Assembly: GCA_016291085.1 (NCBI GenBank)
Contig: JAEEVW010000002.1
Coordinates: 1-64,000, forward strand
Direction: 5' to 3'
Source: Prevotella sp.
GTDB lineage: Bacteria > Bacteroidota > Bacteroidia > Bacteroidales > Bacteroidaceae
DNA length: 64,000 nucleotides
Shown here: positions 37,610 to 48,936 of the stretch, in pieces
How the letters are laid out: each line of letters opens with the position of its first letter
How positions within the stretch are numbered: the stretch's first letter is position 1
The notes under the pieces: model-generated
What the model saw: only the letters and a program-made list of their open reading frames with translations
What the model was told of the DNA's origin: nothing
Database searches by the model: none
Position numbers and translations under genes: made by a program

Positions 37610-39760
37610 TTAATAGCCATAGTAGTTCTTATAGACACCACCCGAACGGGCAATAGCCTCTTCAGGAATCGGCAGCAGATAGCGCACAGCAGGCAGACGG
37701 CTGATGTTAGCCTGAGCATCGTTAGGATTGATGTTGAAGTTCTGTGCGGAACCATTGTCGACGACAACGATGTTACCGGCCTGATTGATGCGGATATAGC
37801 CATAGAGAGAGTAGACAACCTGATTCTTGGGTGTACCGTCGTCGTTAGACCAAGCCAACGTGGTGGTAGTCCAAGCAATGCTGCTAGAAGCTGTCGAGAG
37901 ACCCGTGATGGTCTTCGGAGAAACAGCCTCGTAGATATCAGACAACTCATTGTCCTCGAAGTACTTGGCAGGAGCCGTACCTGTGGGGTTCTGCATAGCA
38001 CCGTTATAAGGATTAGCCACGTAGAACATGTAGACACCGCGGTTGGGGAAGTTAGCATCTTCGTAGTTCTTGACGAGGATGGAGTACAGGCTCTGTACGA
38101 ACACCTCGCTATAGGGAACCTTGTCGTATTCCTCGACCATATCGATATAGGAAGAAGTACCGGCCATAGCCTCGGTCATAGCATAGTAATCCAGGAAGGT
38201 GAAGAATACCTTCTCGGCATACATGTTGTTGCGGACGAGGTCCTTCCAACGCATGTTCTCGCCTGCAAACTCCCACTTGCGCTCGTCGAGCACCAGCTTC
38301 AGGAAGTCAGCCTTCGTACCGGCAGCAGCCACATAAGCATCGACCTTCTCAGCCTGATTCTCAGATGCGAAAGCACGGCGGCGAACCTGCTTCAGAGCCT
38401 CCTGAGCATCAGCAGTAGGACCGCTGATCTCGTTCTCAGCCTCAGCAAACATCAACAGCACGTCAGCATAGCGGATGTAAGCGAAGTTGATACCGGTAGC
38501 ACCTGTCGTAGTCTTACCCAAGCCATTGGTGTTCCACAGCTTCGACCACTTGTTGTTATGCATAGCATAGTCAAGGCGAATGGTGGGAAGACCCTGGTTG
38601 CTGTAGTACCACAAACCGCAGATGTAGTCGCGGCGCAGGTCTTTGGCGTCGAACGAATAGCCGTAGAAGGCCGTCGTACGGACACCGCCGCTGGTAGCAC
38701 CCCATGCAGAGTTAGAATAGTCGGTTTCCACACTGGTATCCACACCACTGGTCGGACCCTGTGCATAACCCCAGTTACCATTGGTTTCCTTGGCAAAAGG
38801 AATCTCGAAGATGGGGTCGTCGCCAGTATTGACAACGAAGTTACACTCATCGACAAACACGTCGCGGAAGCTCTTGTTCAGCGAGTGACCACCAGCGATG
38901 ATAATCATCTTGGTGTAGTCGCGAGCAATCTTGTAATAATCCAGATAGTTGGACGGACGTGTCATCTTATAACCTGTAAAATCATTGGCGTCGTGGTTCA
39001 GCGAATAGCCACCAGCCTGCAGGGCCAGACGGGCAATCATGGCATAGGCAGCCTCCTTGGTGATACGCTCGGGAGCAGCCACCTTACCTTCTTGATCAGA
39101 ATACATATACTCGGCAGCGTGCTGCAAGTCGGCGATAAGTGCGTCGCTCACCTCCTGACGCGGCGTGATGGCCGGATTCAGGTTGTCGGTCTCATAAGTA
39201 GACTTCAGCGTGAAGGGGATGTCGCCCCAATAGCTCAAGAGCTCATGATAGAACATAGCACGCATCACCTTGGCTTCACCCATCATGTGGGTCAAGTTGG
39301 TCACCTTAGGCACCTGAATGGTGGTAATCGTTCCGTCGGCAGCCTCAGAAGCAGCATCTTCGGTCTCCTCCTTATAGAGGCTGCTCTTCTGAAGGTTGAA
39401 GATGAACTCGTTGGCTGTTTCCACAGCTGAGTAGAGGTTATTCCAGAGAGTCTCGACATTGTTGGCATCCGAACGCACGTCGAAACGACGGGGCTGGTTA
39501 CCAGCAGCTGCTTCGTTCGAGTTGGCATAGAAGTCAACGTCGCTGTTCAGCTGGAAATCGTTGTAAAGCTTGCCACCAAACAGGTTGTCGGAGCAAACCT
39601 TTGCATAGACGCCATACAGAGCCGTGCGAGTCTCACCTTCCGAGCCAAACACCAAATCGGTGCTGGCCACATTGGTGGCAGGATCTACCTCTAAGTAGTC
39701 GTTGCACGAAGTCAACGCCAGCATGGCAAGTCCACTGATAAATATCTTATTAAGTTTCAT
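37610..39760 (-). CDS. SusD/RagB-family nutrient-binding lipoprotein
   Basis: 'LALTSCNDYLEVDPATN', 'FIFNLQKSSLY', 'AYAMIARLALQAGGYSLN', 'RYADVLLMFAEAENE'. Confidence 0.92.
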   Translation of the reverse strand: MKLNKIFISGLAMLALTSCNDYLEVDPATNVASTDLVFGSEGETRTALYGVYAKVCSDNLFGGKLYNDFQLNSDVDFYANSNEAAAGNQPRRFDVRSDANNVETLWNNLYSAVETANEFIFNLQKSSLYKEETEDAASEAADGTITTIQVPKVTNLTHMMGEAKVMRAMFYHELLSYWGDIPFTLKSTYETDNLNPAITPRQEVSDALIADLQHAAEYMYSDQEGKVAAPERITKEAAYAMIARLALQAGGYSLNHDANDFTGYKMTRPSNYLDYYKIARDYTKMIIIAGGHSLNKSFRDVFVDECNFVVNTGDDPIFEIPFAKETNGNWGYAQGPTSGVDTSVETDYSNSAWGATSGGVRTTAFYGYSFDAKDLRRDYICGLWYYSNQGLPTIRLDYAMHNNKWSKLWNTNGLGKTTTGATGINFAYIRYADVLLMFAEAENEISGPTADAQEALKQVRRRAFASENQAEKVDAYVAAAGTKADFLKLVLDERKWEFAGENMRWKDLVRNNMYAEKVFFTFLDYYAMTEAMAGTSSYIDMVEEYDKVPYSEVFVQSLYSILVKNYEDANFPNRGVYMFYVANPYNGAMQNPTGTAPAKYFEDNELSDIYEAVSPKTITGLSTASSSIAWTTTTLAWSNDDGTPKNQVVYSLYGYIRINQAGNIVVVDNGSAQNFNINPNDAQANISRLPAVRYLLPIPEEAIARSGGVYKNYYGY

Positions 39761-39793
39761 ACTTATATTCGTTTAATTCGTTAAATTCGTGGT

Positions 39794-42700
39794 TTAGAAC
39801 GTTACGTTGAGGCCAAAAGAGAAGGTGCGTGCACGCGGATAGCGGTTGTAGTCCATAGAAGGAGTGAGACCAGACTGTACGTCCACCTCAGGATCGTAAC
39901 CAGAATACTTGGTCAGGATGAAGAGGTTAGAAGCTGATACATACGCGCGAACCTTATTAACATAAATCTTCTTAACGATGCTCTTCGGCAGTGTGTAGCC
40001 GATGGTGACGTCAGAGCAGCGGATGAACGAACCATCCTCCACGAAAGCGTCGAGCATAACGTTGGTTACCAAGTCGGCGGGATTCCACTTGTTGACCTTG
40101 GCATTCATGTCCTTATACAAGCCGGGCATACCGTCGAGGTTACCGTTCTTATAGAGAGACTCACCAGTGATGTTGTGTCCGCTCAAGTCAGTATAACCGT
40201 CGGGAGCACTGTAGCGCCAGCGGCCGTCAGCAAACTTCGTATAGACATTCGTGAAGTTGTTCTGGCTGCTCGACATGCTTGACAATGCATAAGCAGTAGC
40301 ATTGTAGACGTCGAAGTCGAGCATGTAAGTGAAGTTAGCCACGAAGTCGAAGTCCTTCCACTGACCACTGATACCGAAACCGCCCTGCCACTTTGGAGTG
40401 GTACGGCCGATAACTGTCTTATCGTTCTGGTCGATCTGTCCGTCACCGTTCAGGTCCTTAATCTTAATCTTGCCAGGCATGGTAGAATAGCCGGAGTGTG
40501 AACCACCCAGTACACCGTTACCGGAGTTACCCTCGTAACCGTCGGTAATAGTACCACCTACGAGGATGCCGTTGACAACACCCTTGCCCTTAGGATTGGC
40601 AGCATAGGTCTGAGTCGTGGGATACAGGAATTCGTCCCAAGTGTAGAGTCCGTCATAGACGTAACCGTACATCAGACCGAGCTCACCACCCACCTCGAGC
40701 AGATAGTCGTTCTGGTCGCTAGACTTCCAAGCACCAGCGTAGTTGTAGATGCGGGTGTCGGTAGCATTCAACGCCTTGATAGTCATCTTGTTATGACCCA
40801 GCGTGAAGTTAGCACTCAACACATAGTCCTTACCACGCAGGATGTCACCGTTGACGGTGAGTTCCCAACCATTGTTCTGCACCTTACCGATGTTCTGCAT
40901 CTGGCGGCTATAACCGGAAACGCCGGGGATAGGAGACTGATAAAGCAGGTCGCGGGTGGTGTTCCAATAGAACTCCGGCGTGATGGTGATACGTCCGCCG
41001 AACAGCGAGATATCAGCTGCCAAGTTACGGGTGATGGTGGTCTCCCACTTGATGTCCTTGTTAGGATAGTTGCTGGGAGCGCTGTAGTACAATTCACCAT
41101 TAGCAGTGGTGGTCGAAGCAAACTCAGGACCACCCGAGTTGTTCGAAGTATAGAGGAAGCGCCACAGGTCGTCGCTGATGTTGTTGTTACCAGCCAGACC
41201 GAATGCAGCACGAATCTTCAACTGATCAATCCACTTCACATCCTTCAGGAACTTCTCCTTGTTTACTACCCAAGCACCAGAAACTGAGGGGAAGTAACCC
41301 CACTGGTTGCCGGGAGCAAACTTCGAGCTACCGTCGGCACGGAACGTAGCCGAGAGCAGATACTTGTGGTCGAAGTTATAAGAAACCTGTCCGAAGAACG
41401 AAGCGGTACGGTTTGCTGTAGAACGCAGTGTGTAGGTATCCTGAGCATAGGGCTGACCCAGTGCCATGTTGTTGATGGCGGTTTCTGCATCGATACCACG
41501 ATCGAAGAGGTGGGCAGTCTGCTTGTTCTCCTTATACTGCGTGTTATAGATTTCCTGACCGAGCAGGAACGAGAGGTTGTGCAGCTTGATGCTCATATCG
41601 TAGCTGGCGGTATTAGTCCAGGTGTACGACTCAGTAGTGCGGTTAGTCAAGGCAGCTACCGGCATCTGCTGGTGTACGGTGCTCTGACCGGTAGAGGTCA
41701 GCCAACCCCAGTAGCGCTGAGTGTCGCGGAAAGAGATGTTGTAGTTACCCTCTGAACGGAGCACAAGACCCTTGATGGGGGTCCACTTCAGTGAGAACTG
41801 CTGCGAGATAGCATAGCTGTGCTTCTTCTGAGTATTGGTGTTGATGTCGCTCACGGGGTTTGTCAGGTTGAAGCGCTCAGCATCGGCAGCATCCTCCATG
41901 ATTGAGTAGTTACCCCATCCGCGCAAACCACTGGTAGGCTGATAGCGCAGCACGCGGTCGACCAGACCACCAGAACCCACGTTGGCACCACCGGCACCCT
42001 CGTCACGACGATAAGTCAGTTTGGGGTTGTAGGTGAACTCGAGGTTCTTGGTAATCTTGGTGTTCAACTTGAAGTTCACATTGGTACGACGTACACCGGA
42101 ACCGAGGATGATACCTACGTCCTCAGACTGTGTCAGCGAGAGGTTGAAGCGTGTCGACTCGCTACCACCGCCAACAGTCACGTTAGCCTGATAGCTCATT
42201 GGGTGGTTGCCCAACACCTCGTCCTGCCAGTCGTAGGTAGGCTGGTTATAATAGAGGACATTGTCCTTGGGGTTACCAAAGTCAAGACGGAAGGCCTTCT
42301 GCCAGCTGTCGCGGGCACCGCCACCGTTACTGGATGCACGGTCGTACATCAGGTCAACGAACTGACCTGTGTTCATGATATCCATGGAACGTGTCAGCGA
42401 AGAAACGCTCAGACGACCATTGAACGATACCTGAACCTTACCAGCCTGAGCTGACTTCGTGGTTACGATCACAACACCATTACCACCCTTTGCACCATAG
42501 ACGGCAGTCAGAGAAGCATCCTTCAAGACGTCGATTGATGCGATATCCGAGGGAGGAATATCGTTGATGTTGGGAACCTGGAAACCGTCGACAATGAACA
42601 AGGGCTCACTGGACTGCGTCACAGACGTTGCACCACGCACGCGGATGTTGATGTCGGCGCCGGGCTGACCGTCAGTCGTGGTAACCTGCACACCGGCAAT

Positions 42701-43144
42701 CTTACCCGTCAGGGCCTCAGCGGCTGACGACACAGGAACAACAGCCAGTTTGGCACCCGAGACAGAACCCACAGAACCCGTCAGGTCCTTACGAGCCTTG
42801 CTGGTGTAACCAACGACTACGACTTCTTCCAGAGAAGCATTGTCGTCCTGCAACGTGATTTTCAGGTCGCCTCCTGTAGCATTGACCTCCTGCGTGACCA
42901 TACCAATGTATGAAATCACGATGGTCTTCGACTTCTGGAGCTTCAAGGTGAAGTTACCGTCGAAGTCGGTGACTGCTGCATTCTTGGCATTACCCTTCTC
43001 AACTACGGTTGCGCCGATAACGGGTTCTCCCGTCGCGTCCGTAACCGTACCCTTAGCGGTAGTCTGAGCCATTGCCTGGCCACACACTAAGAGCAGACAC
43101 AATAAGAGTGTCGTTCGGAAAATACTCTTAATTTTAACAGACAT
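39794..43144 (-). CDS. SusC/RagA-family TonB-dependent transporter
   Basis: 'AKGTVTDATGEPVIGATVVEKGN', 'SIDVLKDASLTAVYGAKGGNGVVIVTTK'. Confidence 0.95.
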   Translation of the reverse strand: MSVKIKSIFRTTLLLCLLLVCGQAMAQTTAKGTVTDATGEPVIGATVVEKGNAKNAAVTDFDGNFTLKLQKSKTIVISYIGMVTQEVNATGGDLKITLQDDNASLEEVVVVGYTSKARKDLTGSVGSVSGAKLAVVPVSSAAEALTGKIAGVQVTTTDGQPGADINIRVRGATSVTQSSEPLFIVDGFQVPNINDIPPSDIASIDVLKDASLTAVYGAKGGNGVVIVTTKSAQAGKVQVSFNGRLSVSSLTRSMDIMNTGQFVDLMYDRASSNGGGARDSWQKAFRLDFGNPKDNVLYYNQPTYDWQDEVLGNHPMSYQANVTVGGGSESTRFNLSLTQSEDVGIILGSGVRRTNVNFKLNTKITKNLEFTYNPKLTYRRDEGAGGANVGSGGLVDRVLRYQPTSGLRGWGNYSIMEDAADAERFNLTNPVSDINTNTQKKHSYAISQQFSLKWTPIKGLVLRSEGNYNISFRDTQRYWGWLTSTGQSTVHQQMPVAALTNRTTESYTWTNTASYDMSIKLHNLSFLLGQEIYNTQYKENKQTAHLFDRGIDAETAINNMALGQPYAQDTYTLRSTANRTASFFGQVSYNFDHKYLLSATFRADGSSKFAPGNQWGYFPSVSGAWVVNKEKFLKDVKWIDQLKIRAAFGLAGNNNISDDLWRFLYTSNNSGGPEFASTTTANGELYYSAPSNYPNKDIKWETTITRNLAADISLFGGRITITPEFYWNTTRDLLYQSPIPGVSGYSRQMQNIGKVQNNGWELTVNGDILRGKDYVLSANFTLGHNKMTIKALNATDTRIYNYAGAWKSSDQNDYLLEVGGELGLMYGYVYDGLYTWDEFLYPTTQTYAANPKGKGVVNGILVGGTITDGYEGNSGNGVLGGSHSGYSTMPGKIKIKDLNGDGQIDQNDKTVIGRTTPKWQGGFGISGQWKDFDFVANFTYMLDFDVYNATAYALSSMSSSQNNFTNVYTKFADGRWRYSAPDGYTDLSGHNITGESLYKNGNLDGMPGLYKDMNAKVNKWNPADLVTNVMLDAFVEDGSFIRCSDVTIGYTLPKSIVKKIYVNKVRAYVSASNLFILTKYSGYDPEVDVQSGLTPSMDYNRYPRARTFSFGLNVTF

Positions 43145-43192
43145 AAATTAGTAGTTTTAAAAAATTAATTAATAAATAGAATATTCTGACTG

Positions 43193-43224
43193 CAAAGGTA
43201 CAAAGAATTATTAATATTTCCAAA
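43193..43224 (-). promoter_or_regulatory. Promoter of SusC operon 1
   Basis: CAAAGGTA (43193-43200), 20 bp, CAAA (43221-43224). Confidence 0.75.
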
Positions 43225-43243
43225 CAATATTTGGTGTTTTTTT

Positions 43244-43257
43244 CGTAATCGTTTACG
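43244..43257. promoter_or_regulatory. Pectin-locus palindrome
   Basis: CGTAATCGTTTACG; centre 50.5 bp from the -7 box. Confidence 0.7.
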
Positions 43258-43281
43258 AAATATTATACAAGAAATACACAA

Positions 43282-43312
43282 AAGAGCGGAAAGCCTGTTG
43301 CTCTCCGCTCTT
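43282..43312 (-). terminator. Terminator hairpin for 43337..45511
   Basis: AAGAGCGGA / TCCGCTCTT; minus strand continues TTTGTG. Confidence 0.65.
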
Positions 43313-43336
43313 CAATCACATGTTATTCTTTAATAA

Positions 43337-45511
43337 TTACTCGTCACGGAAACCATAACCGTTATGGAAAGCACCGTTAGAGTTCTTAATAATGTTACCA
43401 CCCATCATCAGCATGTATACGGGAGGCTGTCCTTCTTCATAGCCGTTATAGATAAGGGTGCTATACTGTTCGGCATTGTTCACAATGTCAACAGCCCAGT
43501 TCTCCTTCTTGTAGCCGTCGGCCTCAAGAGCCTTAGCTTCTGCGCCATCGGGATCAATGTAGGTAAACAGACCCTTGATGGCCAGATTGGTAAGGTCACC
43601 AGCGGTGAGGGCGTCAGCTTTTGTTCCATTGCTGGCAGCCACAGCTGCCCAGTCGTCATTCTGTCCACGCCACGAAGGATAAAGCACGGGATCGTTCTCC
43701 ATTCCTGCAGGGCACTGTGTGGTCAGGCGATAACCATACAATTTCTTGGCATCAACCAACTTGGTCCAAACATAGTTAGAGATGACGTTGCCATTAGCAA
43801 ACTCATGATAGCCCTTAGTCTTGAGGTCGTTGATCATGTCTGCAGACTCCTTATAGAATGCAGCGATGGTCTTACCCAGTTTGTTGGTACGGATAAGGTC
43901 CCACTTGCGGCTACCCTCTCCACCGAACTCAAACTTACGCTCCTCAATACATGCATCGAGCAGAGAACCGCACTTGGCAATGAAAGCATCCGTCTTTGCA
44001 GCTTCAGCTGAACCAAAGGCACGGTTACGAATCTGATCAAGGTAGCTGCGAGCCTCGGCATCCTTACCCAAAGCTGCCTTTACCTCAGCCTGCATCAGAA
44101 TAATGTCCGCAAAGCGCATGAAGGGGTTGTTGATACCGCTCTGACGCTGTTTGGCTGTCCAAGGCATAGTCATACGGTTCTCGTCCCATTTGTTCAGGCC
44201 AATACCACCTTTACAACGTGATCCTTTAGAGAAGTTAATCAGCTGTTCAGCACCTTTACCATTAGAACCTGTAATAGCGCAAGTTACGTCACGACGCTTA
44301 TCGGCAGGATCGAAGTCATTGTAGTAGTACAGCGGAGCCAGGCGGGCCTGATCATAGTTCTTACAAGGATAAGCATTGGAACCACCACCCTCTGAAGGAC
44401 GGCCGAAAGCATAAGGACGCTCGCTATTACCTACAGCGTGGGTCTCAGGAACCTCATAGACACTCTCGTCGGCAAAGGTATTATCGGTCTTCCAACCAAC
44501 CATAGTCTGCTGGAACACATACTGGAAAGGATTGCCGTAACGATCACCACTACGGGGATCAGTAGTTTGGAACACAATGTTACCATGATTGGCAATAGCA
44601 TCACCCAAATACTTCTCAGCCAAGGTATAGAAAGCCTGCCAGTCAGAACGACGGCCATAGAAACACTTACGTGAAGTACTCTCGCTGACCTTTTCGAAAC
44701 TGACGGGAGAACCATCCAACTTCGTATAGAAATTATCGCCCATATCTGTACGACGGGTCTGATATCCACCCATCCACAGACAGATACGTCCTACAAGACC
44801 TTCAGCATAGGTACGACTGAAATTACTCTTATCGATACCAGTGGTCTCACCAGAACGGAACATCACAGGAATAACGCGTTGTAGGTCCTGTAAGATGAAT
44901 TCAGCAACAGAGTCACGGTTTGTCAGATGGGTAGCAATTTTACCTGCCTCTACCTGGAAGGCCACATCGCCAAAGTGACGGATGAGTTCATAATAGCAAG
45001 TAGCACGCATACAAATGGCTTCTCCGTAAATCTGAGTCAAAATAGTGGGGGCACCTTTCATCATTTCCTCGTAGTCACTCTTCGACTCCATACTATTGAT
45101 GATGGGGTTGCACTTACCGATAATGCCATAGAAATTGGTCCATGTCGACTCGTACATGCCGTTGCCGAAGGGATCGATATTCTCCGTACCACGTGTACCG
45201 TATGTTGCATCCACATAGCCGTAGAAATAAGAGGGCACCCAGCGGTTCAACTGTGATCCATAAGCCTCGGGCTGAATCTCAGTATCCGAACTTGACACAA
45301 TGAAGTTATAGAATGTTCCATTACCATGAGAAAGACCATCGCTGCGCCACTTATCATAGATGCTGTACATAGCACCACGAAGGGTATTCTCTGTAGACAC
45401 AACAAACTCCTTGTCTACTTCTGAGGGAGAAGTCTGTTCCAGGAAGTCCGAGCAAGACGTCGTTCCTAGCAGCATTGCTGCTCCCATCATACTATATAAT
45501 ATTTTTTTCAT
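43337..45511 (-). CDS. SusD/RagB-family nutrient-binding lipoprotein
   Basis: 'LLGTTSCSDFLEQTSPSEVDKEFV', 'RFADIILMQAEVKAALGKDAEARSYLDQIRNRAFG'. Confidence 0.92.
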   Translation of the reverse strand: MKKILYSMMGAAMLLGTTSCSDFLEQTSPSEVDKEFVVSTENTLRGAMYSIYDKWRSDGLSHGNGTFYNFIVSSSDTEIQPEAYGSQLNRWVPSYFYGYVDATYGTRGTENIDPFGNGMYESTWTNFYGIIGKCNPIINSMESKSDYEEMMKGAPTILTQIYGEAICMRATCYYELIRHFGDVAFQVEAGKIATHLTNRDSVAEFILQDLQRVIPVMFRSGETTGIDKSNFSRTYAEGLVGRICLWMGGYQTRRTDMGDNFYTKLDGSPVSFEKVSESTSRKCFYGRRSDWQAFYTLAEKYLGDAIANHGNIVFQTTDPRSGDRYGNPFQYVFQQTMVGWKTDNTFADESVYEVPETHAVGNSERPYAFGRPSEGGGSNAYPCKNYDQARLAPLYYYNDFDPADKRRDVTCAITGSNGKGAEQLINFSKGSRCKGGIGLNKWDENRMTMPWTAKQRQSGINNPFMRFADIILMQAEVKAALGKDAEARSYLDQIRNRAFGSAEAAKTDAFIAKCGSLLDACIEERKFEFGGEGSRKWDLIRTNKLGKTIAAFYKESADMINDLKTKGYHEFANGNVISNYVWTKLVDAKKLYGYRLTTQCPAGMENDPVLYPSWRGQNDDWAAVAASNGTKADALTAGDLTNLAIKGLFTYIDPDGAEAKALEADGYKKENWAVDIVNNAEQYSTLIYNGYEEGQPPVYMLMMGGNIIKNSNGAFHNGYGFRDE

Positions 45512-45531
45512 AATGTATACTGTTTTGGGGG

Positions 45532-48500
45532 TTAGAATTTAACATTGAGACCAACAGTGAATGTACGGGCACGATGATATGCACCATAGTCCATGCCCAA
45601 TGTTGGATAGTTGCTATTCATCGCTGCGTCAACGTTGACATCAGGATCAAGTCCAGAATAGCCCGTCAGACAGAACAGGTTACCACCCGTCACATAGAGT
45701 CGTGCACTCTCGATGTAAGCCTTACGAGTCCATGCTTTGGGCAGTGTGTAACCCAGCGTAATATTGCTCAGGCGCAGGTAAGCAGCACTTTCAACAAATT
45801 CACTCAGCACGACACTAGCCTCGTAGAAAGGAACGGGACGACTCTTGCCTGCGTTCAGGTTGGCAAACATAGTGGGATCTGTGGCGGCCACAAGTTCACC
45901 ATTGACTACATCATAGAGCTGATAGCTACCAGCGATGAAATCGCGGTGGTTCTTGGCCAGACCCGTCTCCTTACCGCCAGCATACTGACACATAGAAGAA
46001 GCATTGTAGACCTTACCATCAAGCTGATAAGTGAAGTTGGCCGAGAAGTCAAGGTTCTTGTAGTTACCTGAGAATCCGAAACCACCAGTATGGTGAGGCT
46101 GCACCTTACCGATAATATCCACATCATCAGAGTTGACGATACCATCATCGTTCAGATCCTTCAACTTGAGAGCACCAGGGAAGGCACCCTGTCCCTGCGG
46201 GATAGCAGCATCCCACTCCGGACCCTTATAGTAGTTAGTAATAACAGAAGAAGCAAGATCTGCCACGCCCTCTTTCAGGACATACTGACCATTAACGTAG
46301 TTGAAGTCGTCGAGGGTGTAGACACCATCACTGGTATAACCACGAATCAAACCAAGAGGCTCACCCTCGCGAATCAGGTAGTCGTTGCCTGGCATCAGAG
46401 CACTTGAGCCCCAGTTTGAACCGTACTGGATGTCACGGCCGTCAGCCAGTTCATCCACATTATTATTATTATAGTTGTACGTCAGATTAAAGTTCAGATT
46501 CAGGTCCTTTGTACGGATAATAGCTGCATTCAGTGACAACTCAATACCCTTGTTTGAGGTCTTACCGATATTCTGATACTGGTAAGAGTAACCGGACGAC
46601 GAGTCAATCTCGGTACGCATCAGCAGGTCCTTGGTGGTGTTCCAATAGAAATCCAAAGTACCATTGATACGGTTCAAGAAACCAAAGTCCAAACCGATGT
46701 TACGCGAAATATTTGTCTCCCACTTCAGATCGGGATTCTCTTTCAGACCCGAAGGAGCAAAGGTCTTCACGCTCTGACCGTTGATGACAGCGGTAGAAGA
46801 AACCCATGTCTCATGCCACAAACTTGAACTAATATTATCATTACCCGATGTACCATAAGAAACACGAAGCTTCAAGTTATCCATCCAGCTGCTAGCTGAA
46901 GACATAAAGGGCTCGTCGCTGATTCGCCAAGCTGCTGCTGCTGCAGGGAAATAACCCCAGCGATTGTTAGGACCGAACTTCGAGCTACCATCGGCACGCA
47001 ACGTACCAGTCAACAAATAGCGTCCCTTCCATGAATAGTTCACACGGCCAAACCACGAAGAGGTGGTCTCTGGTGTATTGTACTTGTTCTCATACTTATT
47101 CTCAGCAGGATAAGTCTCAGCATCTCCATTGTGCATCAAACCGAATACACGGTCCATGTCCCAAGCCGCATCCATCGGATAACCACCGCCATACAATGTG
47201 GTAGACTCACTCTTTGAATAAAGTTCCTCATTACCAAGCAGGAACGACAGGCTATGATCCTCACCAAGCCCCTGAACCTGATAGTTGATAGTCGATACCG
47301 AACGCCAGTTCGTACCCTCACCACGGCTCAACTGAGCATACTTGTGACCTTTTACGAAATTGTTGGTAATATTATTGGATGGAATTGAGCCATCGTCGTA
47401 ACGCTTAGAGCGTGACCAATTACGTCCAACACCAAATTCTGTACGAAGGGTCAGGCCTTTAATCGGCTCCCACGACAGAGCGAAGTTGGCACGCAGGCGA
47501 TCGCGAAGGAAGCCATTATAAATAGCCTCATTAATCTTCTCAGGAGTAGCGGCCTGATTAACCCAAGCTTCACCTAAACCAAGTAATGTAATATCGTCAG
47601 TACCAAGAGGATTGTCAATAGGACGAATCTCAAATGCAGAAGACAGGATAGAGCCACGAGAGCTGTTACGAGGTTCCATACCCTCCACATCCATCTGAGC
47701 ATAGCGAGCATCCAAATCGAAATATAGACGCTTAGCCAGTTCCTGACGGAACTTGAAGTTCAGAGCCAGACGCTTGAAGCTGGAGTTCACCTTAATACCC
47801 TTATCATTCACGTAGTTGGCAGAGAAGGTAAATTTGGTTTTCTCGTTACCACCCTGGATAGCAAGGTTATGGTTCCAACCATTAGCCGTCTGTAACAAAT
47901 CGTCTGTATAGTCATGCGACGACATGTTGGCATATTCATTATAGTGGTTGCCATTGGCAGCACCCAGTCCGAAATATTTTGCCACACCTTCATGGTTAAT
48001 CTGAAGTGCATTGGCATACGACCAGACATTCTTCACATAGTCCTGTGCGCTGAGCACATCAAACTTCTTTGCAGCCCACTTGGCCTGATAGTAGCCTTCG
48101 TAACTGACACTCAGTTTAGAAGCCTCGGCAGCCTTTGTCGTTACCAGAATAACACCATTACCACCACGTGCACCGTAGATGGCCGTAGAAGCAGCATCCT
48201 TCAACACATCAATCGACACAATCTGGTCAGCGGGAATATCACTGATGTCGCTAACGGGGAATCCGTCGACAACATACAGAGGCTCATTCGACTGAGAAAT
48301 CGAACCACCACCACGTACCTTAATAGAGACTGTGGCACCAGGACGACCGTCCTGAGAGATGACGTTCACACCTGCCAGTTTACCTTGCAGGGCTTCAGCA
48401 ACATTTGACACAGGATTGGCCTTCAAAGCGTCAGCACCTACTGATGCTACAGCACCCGTCAGGTCGCGCTTCTTGACAGTACCATAACCGATTACCACGA

Positions 48501-48798
48501 CGTCATCAAGAGTCGTGTTGTCCTCTTCCAGTGTAATAGTCATATTACCTGAACCTTTCACTGTCTGTGGCTTGTAGCCGACATACGAGAACTTGATGGT
48601 TGAGCCAGCGGGGGCGTCGACACTGAAGTTACCGTCAATGTCTGTCACCGTACCCTGGCCGTTACCATAAGTAACGCTAACTCCAATCAGGGGTTCTCCG
48701 CTCTTGTCTTTTACGGTACCCTTGATTGCATTTTGGGCGAAGCCCGTTAGCCACAATGCACACAGCAACAGGGCTAAGAGTAGTCTTCTTCTTTGCAT
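45532..48798 (-). CDS. SusC/RagA-family TonB-dependent transporter
   Basis: 'IKGTVKDKSGEPLIGVSVTYGN', 'SIDVLKDAASTAIYGARGGNGVILVTTK'. Confidence 0.95.
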   Translation of the reverse strand: MQRRRLLLALLLCALWLTGFAQNAIKGTVKDKSGEPLIGVSVTYGNGQGTVTDIDGNFSVDAPAGSTIKFSYVGYKPQTVKGSGNMTITLEEDNTTLDDVVVIGYGTVKKRDLTGAVASVGADALKANPVSNVAEALQGKLAGVNVISQDGRPGATVSIKVRGGGSISQSNEPLYVVDGFPVSDISDIPADQIVSIDVLKDAASTAIYGARGGNGVILVTTKAAEASKLSVSYEGYYQAKWAAKKFDVLSAQDYVKNVWSYANALQINHEGVAKYFGLGAANGNHYNEYANMSSHDYTDDLLQTANGWNHNLAIQGGNEKTKFTFSANYVNDKGIKVNSSFKRLALNFKFRQELAKRLYFDLDARYAQMDVEGMEPRNSSRGSILSSAFEIRPIDNPLGTDDITLLGLGEAWVNQAATPEKINEAIYNGFLRDRLRANFALSWEPIKGLTLRTEFGVGRNWSRSKRYDDGSIPSNNITNNFVKGHKYAQLSRGEGTNWRSVSTINYQVQGLGEDHSLSFLLGNEELYSKSESTTLYGGGYPMDAAWDMDRVFGLMHNGDAETYPAENKYENKYNTPETTSSWFGRVNYSWKGRYLLTGTLRADGSSKFGPNNRWGYFPAAAAAWRISDEPFMSSASSWMDNLKLRVSYGTSGNDNISSSLWHETWVSSTAVINGQSVKTFAPSGLKENPDLKWETNISRNIGLDFGFLNRINGTLDFYWNTTKDLLMRTEIDSSSGYSYQYQNIGKTSNKGIELSLNAAIIRTKDLNLNFNLTYNYNNNNVDELADGRDIQYGSNWGSSALMPGNDYLIREGEPLGLIRGYTSDGVYTLDDFNYVNGQYVLKEGVADLASSVITNYYKGPEWDAAIPQGQGAFPGALKLKDLNDDGIVNSDDVDIIGKVQPHHTGGFGFSGNYKNLDFSANFTYQLDGKVYNASSMCQYAGGKETGLAKNHRDFIAGSYQLYDVVNGELVAATDPTMFANLNAGKSRPVPFYEASVVLSEFVESAAYLRLSNITLGYTLPKAWTRKAYIESARLYVTGGNLFCLTGYSGLDPDVNVDAAMNSNYPTLGMDYGAYHRARTFTVGLNVKF

Positions 48799-48851
48799 GT
48801 TAGTAATTAAATTTTGTTTGTTTTATATAAAAGTAGTTTCTTAAATTGCTG

Positions 48852-48883
48852 CAAAAATACAAAGTTTATTCAAAACGGCCAAA
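48852..48883 (-). promoter_or_regulatory. Promoter of SusC operon 2
   Basis: CAAAAATA (48852-48859), 20 bp, CAAA (48880-48883). Confidence 0.7.
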
Positions 48884-48902
48884 AATTATTAAATAATAGT
48901 CC

Positions 48903-48916
48903 CGTAAACGTTTACG
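48903..48916. promoter_or_regulatory. Pectin-locus palindrome, perfect copy
   Basis: CGTAAACGTTTACG; centre 50.5 bp from the -7 box. Confidence 0.75.
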
Positions 48917-48936
48917 CGTTTTTAAACAAATAAAAA